From NCBI GenBank assembly GCA_947034895.1, contig OX344764.1, positions 17,980,001 to 18,044,000 of the forward strand: 64,000 nt of DNA. Reading direction: 5' to 3'. The DNA is from Rhytidiadelphus loreus (lineage: Eukaryota; Streptophyta; Bryopsida; Hypnales; Hylocomiaceae). The position numbers and the translations under genes were made by a program. Below the pieces are notes generated by a model that searched no databases, was not told where the DNA came from, and saw only the letters and a program-made list of their open reading frames with translations. The stretch's first letter is position 1. Each line of letters opens with the position of its first letter. Positions 24,900 through 36,669 of this stretch are shown piece by piece.

Positions 24900-26100
24900 A
24901 AGTGCTCAATTATTCATGTTGTAGTTTTGGGAGTGAGTTAGAAGCTGACCCCACTTGTTTGTGTGTTTGTGTGGAGAAAAGGTAAACACTATTCATCTTC
25001 TCACCCGTTGTGAGTTTAGGGAGGACCCGAATGTTTGGAGAGCCATTGTGTTGTAAGTTTGAAGAAGTTTGAAATGAAATTTAGAGGAGTTGTCTATCAT
25101 GGTGTGTAATTTCTAAATTGTTCTCACTTGCTTAATTTGGAGTTGTGAATCAAAAGTTGTGCTAGTTTGAGTGGAGGGGGGTTTGTTGCCTTTGAAATAA
25201 AAAGGCAAAGACTTTGACCGGACATAAAAGACGGACAGATTCTTGATTTGAAATGATATTTGAAGGGAGAGTAGGAAATTGTGTTAGCTTTGCATGAAGA
25301 TATCACTCAATCTATTTAAAGTTTTTATCAGTGAGTTGTGAGTGTGAAAGTGAAGGAGGGTCTGCTGCCCTTCTTTTCCCAAGGCCGAAACTTTGGACAA
25401 CCATAGAAATTGGACAGAGTTTTAGAATTGCTTGAAATTTAGAAGAGAAGTAGAAGTTTGTGTTAACTTTCAAAAAAACTAACACTCATTTCATTTGGAG
25501 ATATAAAGCAATGGTAGCACTCAACCAAAGTTCAGCATGAGAATTGGAGGTTGAGGTTGAAAATTGGAGGAAGTGTTGAAGATTTTGTGTATGTGTGTGT
25601 GGCTTGTGACTTTGTAAATTTTATTGTTGCGGGCGGTTTGATTTAGACCAACACTAGCCTCATTTTGTATTGTGGATGCGACGAAGTGGGGTTAATTGTC
25701 CACATGATCAAGACTTTTATGTTGGTCCCATTGGTGAGGCAAGTTTGCTAGTCACCGTGAGTTTGAATTTTAGGATCCAATCTCTTGGACAGTTCAGCTC
25801 GTGGTTTGGCCGTCTTGTTTTACACGTTCAAAGCCCATGGTTTCTTATTGCCATACCTTAATCCTTAGCCTATTTAGAAACACTACAGGATATGACAACG
25901 AGTAGCAATTTGAAGATTTGAAGACTTGAAGATTCAAAGATTCTACAAGTCACAAATTATTTCATTCCTGAGCCATTTCCGGTCGCAGCCAGAATCATTG
26001 TGATTTCCCGAGGTAAACACTCTCAACACGACAACGCCATCTTTGATCATCTAGTCAATGATATCTACTATAAATGGTTCTCACAAGTCAATGTTCTTGC
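24900..26100 (+). repeat. repeat unit with empty target site; paralogue of the DNA flanking 39526-46307
   Basis: This stretch aligns, uninterrupted, to the two flanks of the hAT-type element at 39526-46307 joined together. The aligned parts are about 39.4-39.5 kb and 46.3-46.6 kb, including TTGTAAA.{2-6}TTGTTG(C/T)GGGC, 'catg(a/g)tcaagactt', 'aggatc', and '(c)ccgtggtttcttat.cc.taccttga'. The pre-insertion octamer GTTGCGGG is at 25626-25633. Within 25.1-25.55 kb there are also two or three diverged ~200-bp internal repeats. No coding role is evident, so it is most likely an untranslated part of a larger repeat or retroelement. Confidence 0.55.
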
Positions 26101-26535
26101 TTATATCTTATAGATGTTTGGAGCGTTCTTTTATGGCATGTGCGATCAAAAGCTCACAAACAAACATTGGTTTGTAGCATCATTTGCGGATATAATGGAC
26201 ATGAATGACTTCTTGCCTCTAAATTCACCATATTCAACAAACTACCTTTGGCCCCTTTACGTGATCCACCATTGTTGACCTCCATATCCCCACCAAGCAA
26301 AAAAAAATTATTGTCTCCAGCTTCTCCCGTAGGTGAGGGCTTTGGTGGACATGCAAGTATGGAAGACCTTGTTAAGGACAAAAGGTTGTCTATTGAAGAG
26401 TTGGAGGGGATTGATGAATATGGGAGCAATGCTATGAATATGGAGCGATGGAACATTGCTCCTTGTTAGCGTGGTAAAACATTCAACGATCTAGATGAGG
26501 ATGTCGAATCCGACCCGGAGTTTGACGAGTTTTGA
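26101..26535 (+). pseudogene. decayed coding fragment with acidic C-terminus
   Basis: A frame starting near 26114 reads MFGAFFYGMCDQKLTNKHWF and later shifts. The following frame, from MAPLRDPPLLTSISPPSKKK (26248), ends at TAG (26467-26469). Beyond that stop the same frame continues for 21 codons, closing with an acidic tail EDVESDPEFDEF and TGA at 26533-26535. An acidic tail and a Pro/Ser/Lys-rich linker look like the end of a real protein. The family is not recognised. Confidence 0.35.
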
Positions 26536-28156
26536 TACCATTAGATAAATTCTCAGCCTTCCAAAGGGCCGCTCCATAGTGACCAAACCAATCTATTAAT
26601 CGCGTAAGAATTAGTAGGGGCATATAGCTGCAGTGCATTGTCAGAGTGGGTGAATATTGCGAAAGATGTCAGAACTCCAAATTGAAAGTGTAGTAGAAGT
26701 CTGTTTAATAATCAACCGCGTGAACATACGAGGTGATTAATTGGAAAATTAAGCAAATTCAATGAAATTAACCATAAAGATAGTATAAATTTCTAGTTTA
26801 AATTATTCAATAGTAACAAAATTATAGTTTATTTTTTTAGTAATGAAAATAATTTTTATTTTTTTACTTATAAGAAAATCCTTATTTATTTGTTGAAATA
26901 CCCAAAATCCTTATTTATTTATATGAGCATATTTCATGCAAAAACTGTCAAAAACAACCATTTTGGGAGGTAGTGAGAAAAAGAAAAGAAAAGATCTTTT
27001 TTCAAATTCGATCCTACAAATTTGTACTAGACTACTATAAAAATGTGTAGCAAAAAATTTGACATCATAGATCAAAAGATCATAGCATTTGAAACCAAAA
27101 TAAAAATTTGTTCTCAACCTAGCTTCATTAGGTCAACAATTGTTAACCTACCCTAGAGTGAGATTTTTGTACTACAGATGGTTTATTTTTTGACAAATGT
27201 ATTTAATTCATATTCACTATATTCCTCCCAAATTTCAAAGCTAGAGTCTTCATTTTTTTATATGCTTTATGAAGCTGCTGACTTGCCTTCAAATATTAGG
27301 CAGCATAATTTTTGATAAAGGCTTTGAATTGGACAAGAACTTATATTCCTGCCAACAATACATGTCCAAACATTGTGTCAAAAAAAAATTCAAAAAAATT
27401 CATTCCAAAGTACTAATTTAATACAACCATTTTGACTATTGTTAAGACATGAATGAGATTGTATTTCCATTGCATTGATTTATCTTATTTTCATAGAATT
27501 GTCAACATATTCAATCAATATGCAATTTGGAATATTTGGTCTTTTAGAGGTTCTTCAAAAAGAATTGATGCACTATTGGTTGGTATTAGAAGTATATATT
27601 TGCAAAATTCAAAATAACTTGAGCATTGATAATGTATTGTCAACGTCACCATCAATTGCAAACTTCAAATTGCCTTCTTCAAATTCAAGCTTAATAAGAT
27701 AAATGTCAAAATATGTGTATATTTTGTGATAAATTTGAGTTTTGAGTTGTTACATTTATTTCTACCATGGAAACACATTTTAGCCAATGCACAAGAACTA
27801 TTAACCATCACAATACTTTATAACTATACATAGGAGAAATTTTAACAAGAGGGGAGAAATTTAACTATAAAATTATTTTTTAATCATACTAAAAAAATAT
27901 TAATCACCATTTCAAAGATCAAAATAATTTTTTTGTTGAAAAATCTTTTTCATGTATTTTCTGTAAGTGTAATAATTTTCAAATCATTTCATTAAAAAAA
28001 TGAAATCATTGTATTGCTATATGCAAAAATGACACTTAACAATCTTTGTGCCTCTACATCGGTGTTCCATATTTTGTTTCTAAAAATACAAAGTTTATGA
28101 TAAATGATATTTGCAGTTTGCAAAACATGGCATTGAAATCAATTTTTTTATTTTAT
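26536..28156. other. AT-rich intergenic DNA, no gene seen
   Basis: No gene or element border recognised. Frames at 26911-27117 (minus) and 27475-27702 (plus) are short and without motifs. Confidence 0.4.
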
Positions 28157-29559
28157 TTAACCCCTAAAAGACAAACATTAAGGTAGCCATCACGTTTTTT
28201 GAAGAAGTTGTGACCACCCTCTTTCTTCGACTGTTGGAGAATAGATAATGATGTTACCTATGCCTTGATGAGAGGAAGTTGAAGGAGTAATGGTTAAAAC
28301 AAGAACTAAGGTGAAACTAGAAGTCTAAAGGTCAAAGTGGGAGTTCAAAAGTGAAAGCTAAGAGAACAAACAAATATTTTTAGCATGCTATTACTTGCAC
28401 ACTCCCAATTTTCACCTCCGGATGAACAAACAATGTCATGCTAAAAACCCAACCCCTATGTCGCCACGACTAGAATCTCCATTGTTCACCGTCGAGGTGA
28501 ACAAGCTGTGATTATTCCTACTATTTTTACTTTCTAAGGCAAATGGAAAGATAATCCCCCAATGTCTTGCTTTGGTGACAAAAGAACTCACCTTTAGGTG
28601 AATACCCAAATTTAAAGTGTTTTTGTTTTTTGTTTTTAACAAATGGAAAGAACTATCACATTAAAAAAATCAAGAACAAAACGGCCTCGCCACAAAGGAT
28701 GGACAATGAAGATATTTTAAGGTATGGATAAGAAAAAGAAATTCAGCTCCTTTTCAATACAATGATTTATTGTTATAGTGCCTAATTGTGAATTTCACAT
28801 TACTATCTACTATGATGATGCGCGGGATGATGCGTCATGTTTTTTTTATCTCCCCCCCCCAAAAGGCAAAAATTGAGAGTCATCGGTACTTTTTTTAAAT
28901 CCCCCCTTTTCAATGCCCTCTGATCTCAAAAATTCAAGATCAAAAGTAAATTTAAAAAACACCAAATTGAAGAGGTGGTCGCCATTAGTGCCCATTGCAT
29001 TTCAACTTCAAAAATTTGTAACTAACACTAATAGAACCCTATATTTTTTTAGACAGATTTTTCTAAACATGTAGATGTCTAGAAAAATTTGTCTAGAAAA
29101 ACATGGGTTCCTACTAGTGTAATTTCATGAAGGTTAAAAAAAATGAAACAATTTGGGTGTATATATTAGATGTAAATTATTTATTACAATATTACAACCA
29201 TTGGGATTGGATCTGAAGACTTTTTTTGAAGCATGTTGCTAACTTGCCTTGAAGAATGAATCCAAAAGAAGCAACCACCATTTTGGACATTTTTTCATAC
29301 AAATGTGACCTTGTGAAATACAATTGTTCAAATTTTTACAAGGCCAAAAAAAGAATTTTTATCAATTCCAGCACTAATATTTCGCAATTTGTATGGTAGG
29401 AATTTTTTTCACATCTTCTCAAACCAAAGTTTACAAAATCCTATGATTACATGTAATTGTCCAAAAAAGATTTTTCTTTAAAATTTTGACACTTGTATTG
29501 GAAATGGCAGTTTTGAAGCATTTATGATGAAAACATAATCCAAAACATTGAGGGGTTAA
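28157..29559. mobile_element. degenerate TTAA-family element
   Basis: TTAA at 28157-28160 precedes CCCCTAAAAGACAAACATT. The right end, reverse-complemented, reads CCCCTCAATGTTTTGGATT and is followed by TTAA (29556-29559). The right 400 bp resembles the middle and right part of the copies at 9915 and 19182: the 'ccattgggattgga' block, 'aagcatgttgctaacttgc', the 'cattttttcata.aaatgtga' block and 'gaaatggcagttttg'. The left part does not match those copies, so this may be a diverged family member or two fragments. A CACTA-type foldback element is nested at 29026-29119. Confidence 0.5.
29026..29119. mobile_element. CACTA-type foldback MITE
   Basis: The 94-bp element begins CACTAATAGAACCC. Its right end, reverse-complemented, begins CACTAGTAGGAACCC, and most of its length pairs into a hairpin ('ttagacagatttttcta' against 'tagaaaaatttgtctag'). 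It is flanked on both sides by TAA, a 3-bp target duplication as expected for the CACTA (En/Spm) superfamily. It is too short to encode anything and would need an outside transposase. Confidence 0.6.
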
Positions 29560-30519
29560 GGGCAGACTACCTCTCGGTGAGAAAGATGGAATGTGGTGCA
29601 TGGCATCCTCTTCAGTTTCCATTCAGGCATGAACCGACATTCTTCGTTGTGTTACATGACTTGCCACACAAGGCATCATTCTTAGCAGTGAGTCCTTCAT
29701 AACTTACTCCTCATGTAAAAGCTTCAGTTGATATAAGTGTGAGAATGTTACGGTAAGGGAGGCAACTTTGATCATTTAAGCAATTACGTAGATCTGCAGG
29801 GCGGAATTCTACAGTAGAGAAATTTTTCCATGTGTAGTTCTAAATAGAGTTCAAAAGGTTTCCATAATTTTTCAGATTTCTTTTGATCAAAAAATAATTA
29901 CTACAAATTTTTAGGCTGAACATGGGCTTCTTTCCATTCTGGTGACATAGACTTTCATCTTTTTGACCATGGGCTCATTGCAAAATTCACCAAAGGTTGG
30001 TTGCAATATTGAAGTCTCCTCCTCTAATCATAATGTGTCACAACTATCATGCCATAATTAATGGCTTCTGATCTTTCTTCACGGAAAGAAATCAGTCTAC
30101 GTCGCCAGAATAGGTAGGCGGTCAGAAACAGATTGCAACCTATATAAGGTTTTCGTAAAGATACCCACGATGAAACTATTTTTGACCCAAAATTGTCTGT
30201 GAGATGATGTACAATGGCCGATGTACTACCTTTGATTTGATGCAGGTTCAAGTTTTAGGGGCCTTCATCTGTAAAACTGCCTTTGGCTAACAATGCAATG
30301 GCAAATTGGCATGGTGTTTGTGTGGTGTATGCAAGTGGCAACAAGCAAGAGCCAATGAAAGACCAAGAACACTCTTGTTCATTTCATTGGACAGCTTTGT
30401 TGAATAGGCATACATAGAAGCTCATTTGACTAGAAATCCAAAAAACTCACAAAAAACTTTGCAAACAATACAAGGATGTAAAGTCAATGGAAGAAGTAGA
30501 AGAGAGATACCTTGAAATA
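29560..30519. other. intergenic, no gene seen
   Basis: No convincing gene. The minus frame at 30024-30251 has no recognisable motif. Confidence 0.4.
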
Positions 30520-30745
30520 ATAATAATAACATTTACGAGTAAAGATGAAATATCATAATTAATATATAATAATATTACTAACCTAATATTAATATTAATA
30601 TTACATAATAGACCTATTATTATAATATTAATATTAATATAATATTAATATTGTAATAACATTTACACCTGTTAATATTATCACAATAATTGATATTGTA
30701 ATTAATATATAATAATTAATATGTTAATAATTTATGTATCATAAA
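30520..30745. repeat. AT-only low-complexity block
   Basis: Irregular iterations of 'aatatta' and 'taatatt' with almost no G or C. Many overlapping palindromes are possible but no defined unit. Confidence 0.6.
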
Positions 30746-30842
30746 TTACATATATAAATTGAGCAATTTGCATATGGTACAATCTTTTTCAAATTTTATC
30801 CAACTAAAGTACTATGCAAAATTAAATTATAATTTTTTAGGC

Positions 30843-30968
30843 ACAAAAATCATTTGATTTAAACAAAATCTTAGTTTTATATGAAATTACGCATTAAAAA
30901 AGATGTAGTAGTTGAAACTTTAAAAATCATTCAATGCTAAGATTTTGATTAAATCAAATGATTTTTGT
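30843..30968. repeat. 32-bp inverted repeat, foldback element
   Basis: The left arm 30843-30874 (ACAAAAATCATTTGATTTAA...) and right arm 30937-30968 are inverted copies of each other with one mismatch over 32 bp, around a 62-bp loop. This fits a miniature foldback element or another hairpin-forming repeat. No target duplication is clear. The TTAA-family miniature element at 30971 starts two bases beyond the right arm. Confidence 0.55.
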
Positions 30969-30970
30969 AT

Positions 30971-31200
30971 CTAACCCTTGAAGGACGGACCAGTAACCAT
31001 GGAAATCATGTATTTTGATTCCATGTGACATCATCTACTTTGAAAAAGCCTAATATATTCATTAGAAGTCAAAGAACTATTGAAGATCTTTCCTTTCCAC
31101 TCCTAATACCAAGGATGAGAAGTTGCTCTTTTGTCATGTAGGAAAAGATTCTTTGTCATTCAAAGGACGCAAAACATCCTCGGCGGCATTCAAGGGCTAA
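30971..31200. mobile_element. 230-bp miniature TTAA-family element with CTAA borders
   Basis: The left end reads CTAA|CCCTTGAAGGACGG. The right end reads ...CATTCAAGGG|CTAA, so termini CCCTTGAA are inverted and the 4-bp border CTAA is duplicated. The termini resemble those of the TTAA elements (CCCTTAAAGGACCG). The interior has no coding capacity. Confidence 0.45.
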
Positions 31201-31255
31201 AGCTCTTGCTATCAAATTTTAGCGGCTTGGACACAGCAATGGACCCTCAAAAGCG

Positions 31256-31406
31256 AAAAGTCAGAACAAAAGTATGAGTTCACACTAGACAACAAATCTT
31301 TTACCAAAAAGTCAGAACAAAACCACAAGTTCACACTAGACAACAAATCTTTTACCAAAAAGTCAGAACAAAATCACGAGTTCACACTAGACAACAAATC
31401 TTTTAC
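31256..31406 (+). repeat. 51-bp tandem repeat, about three copies
   Basis: The phrase GTCAGAACAAAA...GAGTTCACACTAGACAACAA begins at 31260, 31311 and 31362, a constant 51-bp period with a few substitutions between units. Confidence 0.8.
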
Positions 31407-31758
31407 AATTAGGTTAAAATTCAAATTCAATACATACAACATTCTTAGCTACAGCCGCTCAAGAAGTTACAAACGACATGTCCAAACTGTACCCAATCCT
31501 AATTCACTACTTTCAGTCAAATTAAGCTATTTTAGAAATTCTAACACAACGTAATAAAGTATATCTCACCAGCCTTCATCCTGCTTTTCTATCACATTTC
31601 TATTCCATTCCAAGAATCACTAACAACACACGTGAATTACAACGTAGATTCTTATCAACAAATCTGACATCAGGGTTGTCATACCGGACGGACGTCCGGT
31701 TCGCCCGTCCGATAGAGGTCTTGCCCGTCCGATGTGGTCAACACTAAGTTGACTTTTT

Positions 31759-32441
31759 TTAACCCTTAAAGGACCGTCACTATGTCTTCACCAAAACTCT
31801 CCAAAACTGTCATTTCTAGTACAACTACCAAAATTTTGAAAAAAAAACTTTTTTTTTGACATATCTAACCATAGGATGTTGTATTATATAGTATTAAAAA
31901 CATGTGGTAAAAATTTCAGACATTTCCACCGGGTGGATTGCAAGATATAAGCATTCAAATTAACTATAATCATTTTTTTGACCTTGCGAAAAGCAGGGCA
32001 GCTGCACTTCACAAGCTCACATTTCTATGAAAAAATGATCTAAATGGTGGTGCTTCTTTGGATTTGTTTTCCTAGACAAGTTGGCCACATGCTTGAAAAA
32101 TTTCAGATCATTTGGAATAGTACAACATATAGGAAAAAAAATAGTAAGTAGGTAGTAGTAGAGAATGATTAAAAATACTAAATTATTTACAATTTAAATA
32201 TGGAATTGAAAATTTCCAATCCCAATGGTCAAAATGTTGTCATAATGTATGTACATCCTAAAATTTAATTTTTGTCCAAAAATATTGAAAATTAGATAAG
32301 ATAAAGGATGTCAAAGTTTATTTTAGAGTAGGAAATCCAAAACTGCCCACAAACAAAAAATCCTCATAATTTTTGACTCATTGATCAAAATGGAATGATT
32401 CTAAGCTTTTTGTGTATATCAAACTCTAGAAAATCAATTTC
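31759..32441 (-). mobile_element. truncated piggyBac-like element, copy C
   Basis: After TTAA (31759-31762), CCCTTAAAGGACCGTCACTA is the right end of copies A and B in reverse orientation. Collinearity continues through the 'gcagctgccctgc' and 'caaatgatctgaaa' blocks to about 32441, where it stops abruptly. The last ~240 bp (the left terminus) is missing. It lies 88 bp inside hAT-type element 1. Confidence 0.7.
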
Positions 32442-34227
32442 AAACATAATTAGTTGTTTGTTACTTTGTTTACTATACATTCATAAATTCACAGAAGTCA
32501 TACAATTGTCATGATGGAAGAAAGACCAAATTGCATATTACAAGATTTTCACCATATGTCCGTATCTTTATGTATGAAATGTGTAGCAACTGTGAAACAC
32601 ACATGCTCTTCTAAGCAAAAATGTGTCATCATGTCATCATGTATCTAAACAATATGTATCATCATGTTTTGCATTTGAGAGTAGAAATGGGAGTTCATTA
32701 TATATTTATATGCATATGAGGTGGTACTGTGGTAGGATGTACAACAACGCACATGAGAATGATGAGATATGTAAATTAAAATTAGTGCTCAAGAGTTCCA
32801 TTGCTTATGGTGAACTCAAATTGTAGTAGGAATTTAGAGGTTGAAAACTTGATGTATTATCCTATATTCTTGTTACCAAACCTCCAAAGGCCAAAACATT
32901 GAACTTTTATGCAAGTGCAAAATCGATTGTACTTTACTTGAATTCCAAACATAAGTAGATATCTAGATTGCAATTATCAAAGGAACCATTTAACTTGAAT
33001 CCGAAAAGAAAAGAAATTGTATTCGATTTTATTCCAAAACAATTCTAGTATCTACTTTGTTTTGGGAAAAAAATAAAAAATAAAAAATAAAAGAAGAGGT
33101 ATTTCATTTCTATTCCTAAATCCAAACATAATTAGACTCTTGTTACCAAAATGAAGCATTGAACGTTTGAATTAGAATCCAAAAACCAAGTAACTTTAAA
33201 ATTTAAATTGATGACAATCCTTAAACCCATGCACGATTTTTATCCTCCAATTACAAAAATATAACTTGTCATTTCTAATTACAAATATTGACTATTGAAC
33301 TAAATTGAAGATTTTCCATTCTATCTTTGAACATGCTTACCCAACCTTGACATGCTTTGATTACAGAAGCCCCTGAAGTACAAGCGCATAACGTTTAATT
33401 TGTATTTGATTTGAATTTTAAATAATTGCAGCAACAATTTACCAAATACCTTAAAGCCTTCAAGCATAATCAAACAAAACATAACTTCTTTTTGATTTGA
33501 AATCCAAACCCTTTTAGCATCTAGTAACAAGACCAAAGCCTTTAACTTGCTTTCAAAACTTTGTTTCCTTTCCAAATCCTTGTAGCCTCTATTTTCAAAA
33601 ATAACCCTTAAACTACATTTGAATACATTGTAATACGTTAATGATGTGAATTCAAAACCCTTGTAGATCCAATTATAAAAAATAATTGAGAAGTATTAGA
33701 ACTCTACAAAATATAACTTGTGTTTCATTTTTTTAGGGAACTCCAAACCCTTTTAGTTTCTATTTGGAGAACTCTAAAATTCATCCTTTAAGTCTTCAAC
33801 TTGAATTTTTTTAAATGAGTACCTTGTTTTCCGTTACGAATCCAAAAACTTCTAGCATCTAATTATATTTGTTTTTTTGAAAGTGTGCAAGTTAGTTTTA
33901 ATTTTCTAGAAATCCCATTTTTTGAGTGTGGGGACTATTTCTCAAGTCCTTGGAGAAGCAAAGAAGGACAAGGGCGATACATGAAAGGAGACACGTCCTT
34001 CCATGAATTGTCTTTCAATTCAAAAAGTGGATGGACCTCTTAATACAACCATTGACTTCAAGATATTCCCCGAGCTCAAATTAATGGCTAACTACATTAA
34101 TTGGTTTCCCACTTTCCCTCTCTCCATGGGAAGGAAGAATCCCATGCCAATTTCAAATCTGAAGGTCAATTTCACTCCCCCCCCATTGTTGGTGGAGGGA
34201 GTTCTTGCATATTTTTTCCTCTGAGGG

Positions 34228-34315
34228 TTAGTGCACGAACGTGTGGACAGGGGCGTGGACGTGTAGACAGAGTGTGGACGCCTGGGCGTGGACATTCGGT
34301 CGCGGACGTCCACTC
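34228..34315 (+). repeat. GTGGAC-rich block, partner of 36507-36669
   Basis: A cluster of GGGCGTGGAC / GTGTGGAC words. The inverted counterpart is the 19-bp minisatellite at 36507-36669, so the two face each other across 2.2 kb. This suggests subterminal repeats of another element nested inside hAT-type element 1, but no matching termini or target duplication could be fixed. Confidence 0.4.
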
Positions 34316-34440
34316 AGAATTCCAATTTTAAAGCAAGTCTTCAACTCCCTCCTTGAACTCCCTCCTTGAACTCCCTCCAAACCAATTTTGAACTCCCTCC
34401 AAGCCAAATTTGAACTCCCTCTAAGGGTTTGAAAATTCCA

Positions 34441-34963
34441 TGCCCAAAATAATTAAATAAACTGTTGACCATGAATTAAAAAATCACTTAACTAGTATTT
34501 CATTTCAATACCCACCCCTTCCAAGTCCTAAACTTTAGAGTTTAGAGTTTTAGGATCCCATGACACAAATTAAAGGGTGATGTCTAATGATTGAACATTT
34601 GAAATCATAAACAATTTGGGTAATGCTTCATTTCATTCCCAAAGACCCAAACTGCTTTGCTATCCCCATACGCAAAATAAACCATTGCCCTTGAATTAAA
34701 AAATCACTTAACTAGTATTTCATTTCAATACCCACCCCTCCTAAGTCCTAGACTTTAGAGTTTAGAGTTTTAGGATCCCATGACACAAATTAAAGGGTGA
34801 TGTCTAATGATTGAATATTTGAAATCATAAACAATTTGGGTAATGCTTCATTTCATTCCCAAAGACCCAAACTGCTTTGCTATCCCCATATGCAAAATAA
34901 ACCATTGCCCTTGAATTAAAAAATTACTTAACTAGTATTTCATTTCAATACCCACCCCTTTTA
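34441..34963 (+). repeat. 220-bp tandem repeat, about 2.4 copies
   Basis: The phrase GAATTAAAAAATCACTTAAC begins at 34473, 34693 and (with one change) 34913, an exact 220-bp spacing. Units are nearly identical, including TTTAGAGTTTAGAGTTTTAG and CATGACACAAATTAAAGGGT. The homogeneity points to a recent expansion. Confidence 0.85.
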
Positions 34964-36506
34964 TTTTTCCTATTACAAGAATTTGTTGTTAAAGTCTTCA
35001 AGACCTAAATCCTTGTAGCCTTTTTTTCCGAAAAAAAAACCTTCAAGCATATTTTAAAGCATTATAAGTTGTATTTGATTTAAATCTGAAACCTTGTAGC
35101 TTCGTATTGAAAAAACGAAGACTTAAACCAAAACCTTGAGAAGTATACGTTGGTAATGGTTTGATTTGTAAACTTCAAATCCAAAATCCAAAATACCTTT
35201 TCTTTAGAAGAATAAAATATAAACCCTTGAACTCGAATTAAAAAAAATATGTACCTTGACTTTCATTAGGACTCCAAACCCTTTGGGATTTTTTTCATAC
35301 AAATTTTGTCCTTCTTGTTTGGAAGTTCAATTTCATTTTCTAATTTTTTTTTGGTTTCCAATTTTACATGGGTCCTACTTCTCAAGTGCTTGATGAAGGC
35401 AAGAAATTGAAGTCCAGCCTTAAGAAGGGAGTGACATGCTTCAATACGTTGTCTTTGAACTCAAAAAGTGGTTGGACCTCTTAATGTAGCCATTGACTTG
35501 AAGATATTCCCCGTGCTCAAATTAAGGGTTGACTACATTAATTGGTTCTCCTTCCTTTATGGGAAGGAAGAATCCCATGACTAAATTCATACCAAAGTTT
35601 AGTGTGGGACCTCCGCGGCATTATAAACTTGTTTTTGAAGGGATTTCCAAACCCTTATAACCCGTACTTACAACTTGAAGCCCTTGAACTACAAGCACAT
35701 AACATTTAACTTGTATTTGATTTGAATTTTAAATACTTGCAACAACAATTTACCAACACCATAAAGCCTTCAAGTCTTCAACTATAACTAAAGAAAACAT
35801 AACTTCTATTTGATTTGAAATCCAAACCCTTGTAGCATCTAGTAACAAGACTAAAGCCTTGAACTTACTTCCAAACCACTTGCATTTTGTTTCCTTTCCA
35901 AATCCTTGTAGCCTCTATTTTCAAAAATAAACCCTTCAACTACATTTGAATACATTGTAATACATTAATGATGTGAATTCCAAACCCTTGTAGCCCCTAT
36001 TACCAAAAATAAACCTATCAAATTAGAAGTCTACAAAATATAACTTGTATTTGATTTGTTTTTTGAACTCCGAACCCTTTTAGTTTCTATTTGGAGAATT
36101 AAAAAATGCATCTTTCAACTTGAATTTTTTTAAATGTGTACCTTATCTTCCGTTAGAAATCCAAAAACTTCTAGTATCCAATTCATTTTTTTTGGGCAAG
36201 TATACAAGTTAATTTTCATTTTCTGAAATCTACTTTTTTATAGGTGGGAACTAGTTCTCAAGTCCTTGGAAAAGCCAAGAAGGCCAAGTGAAGCACAAGA
36301 AAGGAGCCACATCCTTCCATGAATTGTCTTTGAACTCAAAAAGTAGTTGGACCTCTTCATGCAGCCATTGATTTGTTAATATTCCCCAAGCTCAAATTAA
36401 AGGCTGACTACATTAATGGTTTCCCCCTCTTCATAGGAAGGAGGAATCCCATGCCCATTTCAAATGTGAAGCTGAAGTTCAACCCCCCTTCGTTGTCCTC
36501 CTTCAT

Positions 36507-36669
36507 GTCCACGCCCTGACAAGAAGTCCACGCCCTGACGAGAAGTCCACGCCCTGACGAGAAGTCCACGCCCTGACGAGAAGTTCACGCCCTGACGAGA
36601 AGTCCACGCCCTGATGAGAAGTCCACGCCCTGACAAGAAGTCCACGCTTTGACAAGAAGTCCACGCCCT
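36507..36669 (+). repeat. 19-bp minisatellite
   Basis: Eight full units of GTCCACGCCCTGACGAGAA (variants aagaa, tgagaa, gtt for gtc, and ctttgac) run from 36507 to 36658, plus a partial ninth. It is GC-rich within AT-rich surroundings, near the right end of hAT-type element 1. The minus frame at 36460-36861 is only its translation. Confidence 0.85.

Larger units (their letters stand above)
32860..36470 (+). repeat. complex tandem array, three higher-order modules
   Basis: A degenerate 80-100-bp unit recurs, built around '(aa)tccaaacccttgtagc..ctatt...aaaataaacccttgaacta'. At a higher level, a module ending with GGACCTCTTAAT...CCATTGACTT and closing GGAAGAATCCCATG occurs three times (ends near 34148, 35580 and 36451). 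The start of module 1 (33368) matches the start of module 3 (35682). A 220-bp array (34441-34963) lies between modules 1 and 2. The frames found here, such as 33321-33575 minus, are translations of the repeat. Confidence 0.6.

Noticed and set aside
36507..36669. CRISPR-like direct repeats
   Set aside because: Units follow one another without spacers, and the window is from a eukaryotic genome. It is a minisatellite.
34228..36669. Separate nested transposon bounded by the facing GTGGAC-rich arrays
   Set aside because: No terminal inverted repeat or flanking duplication could be fixed at either side, so it is recorded only as paired repeats.
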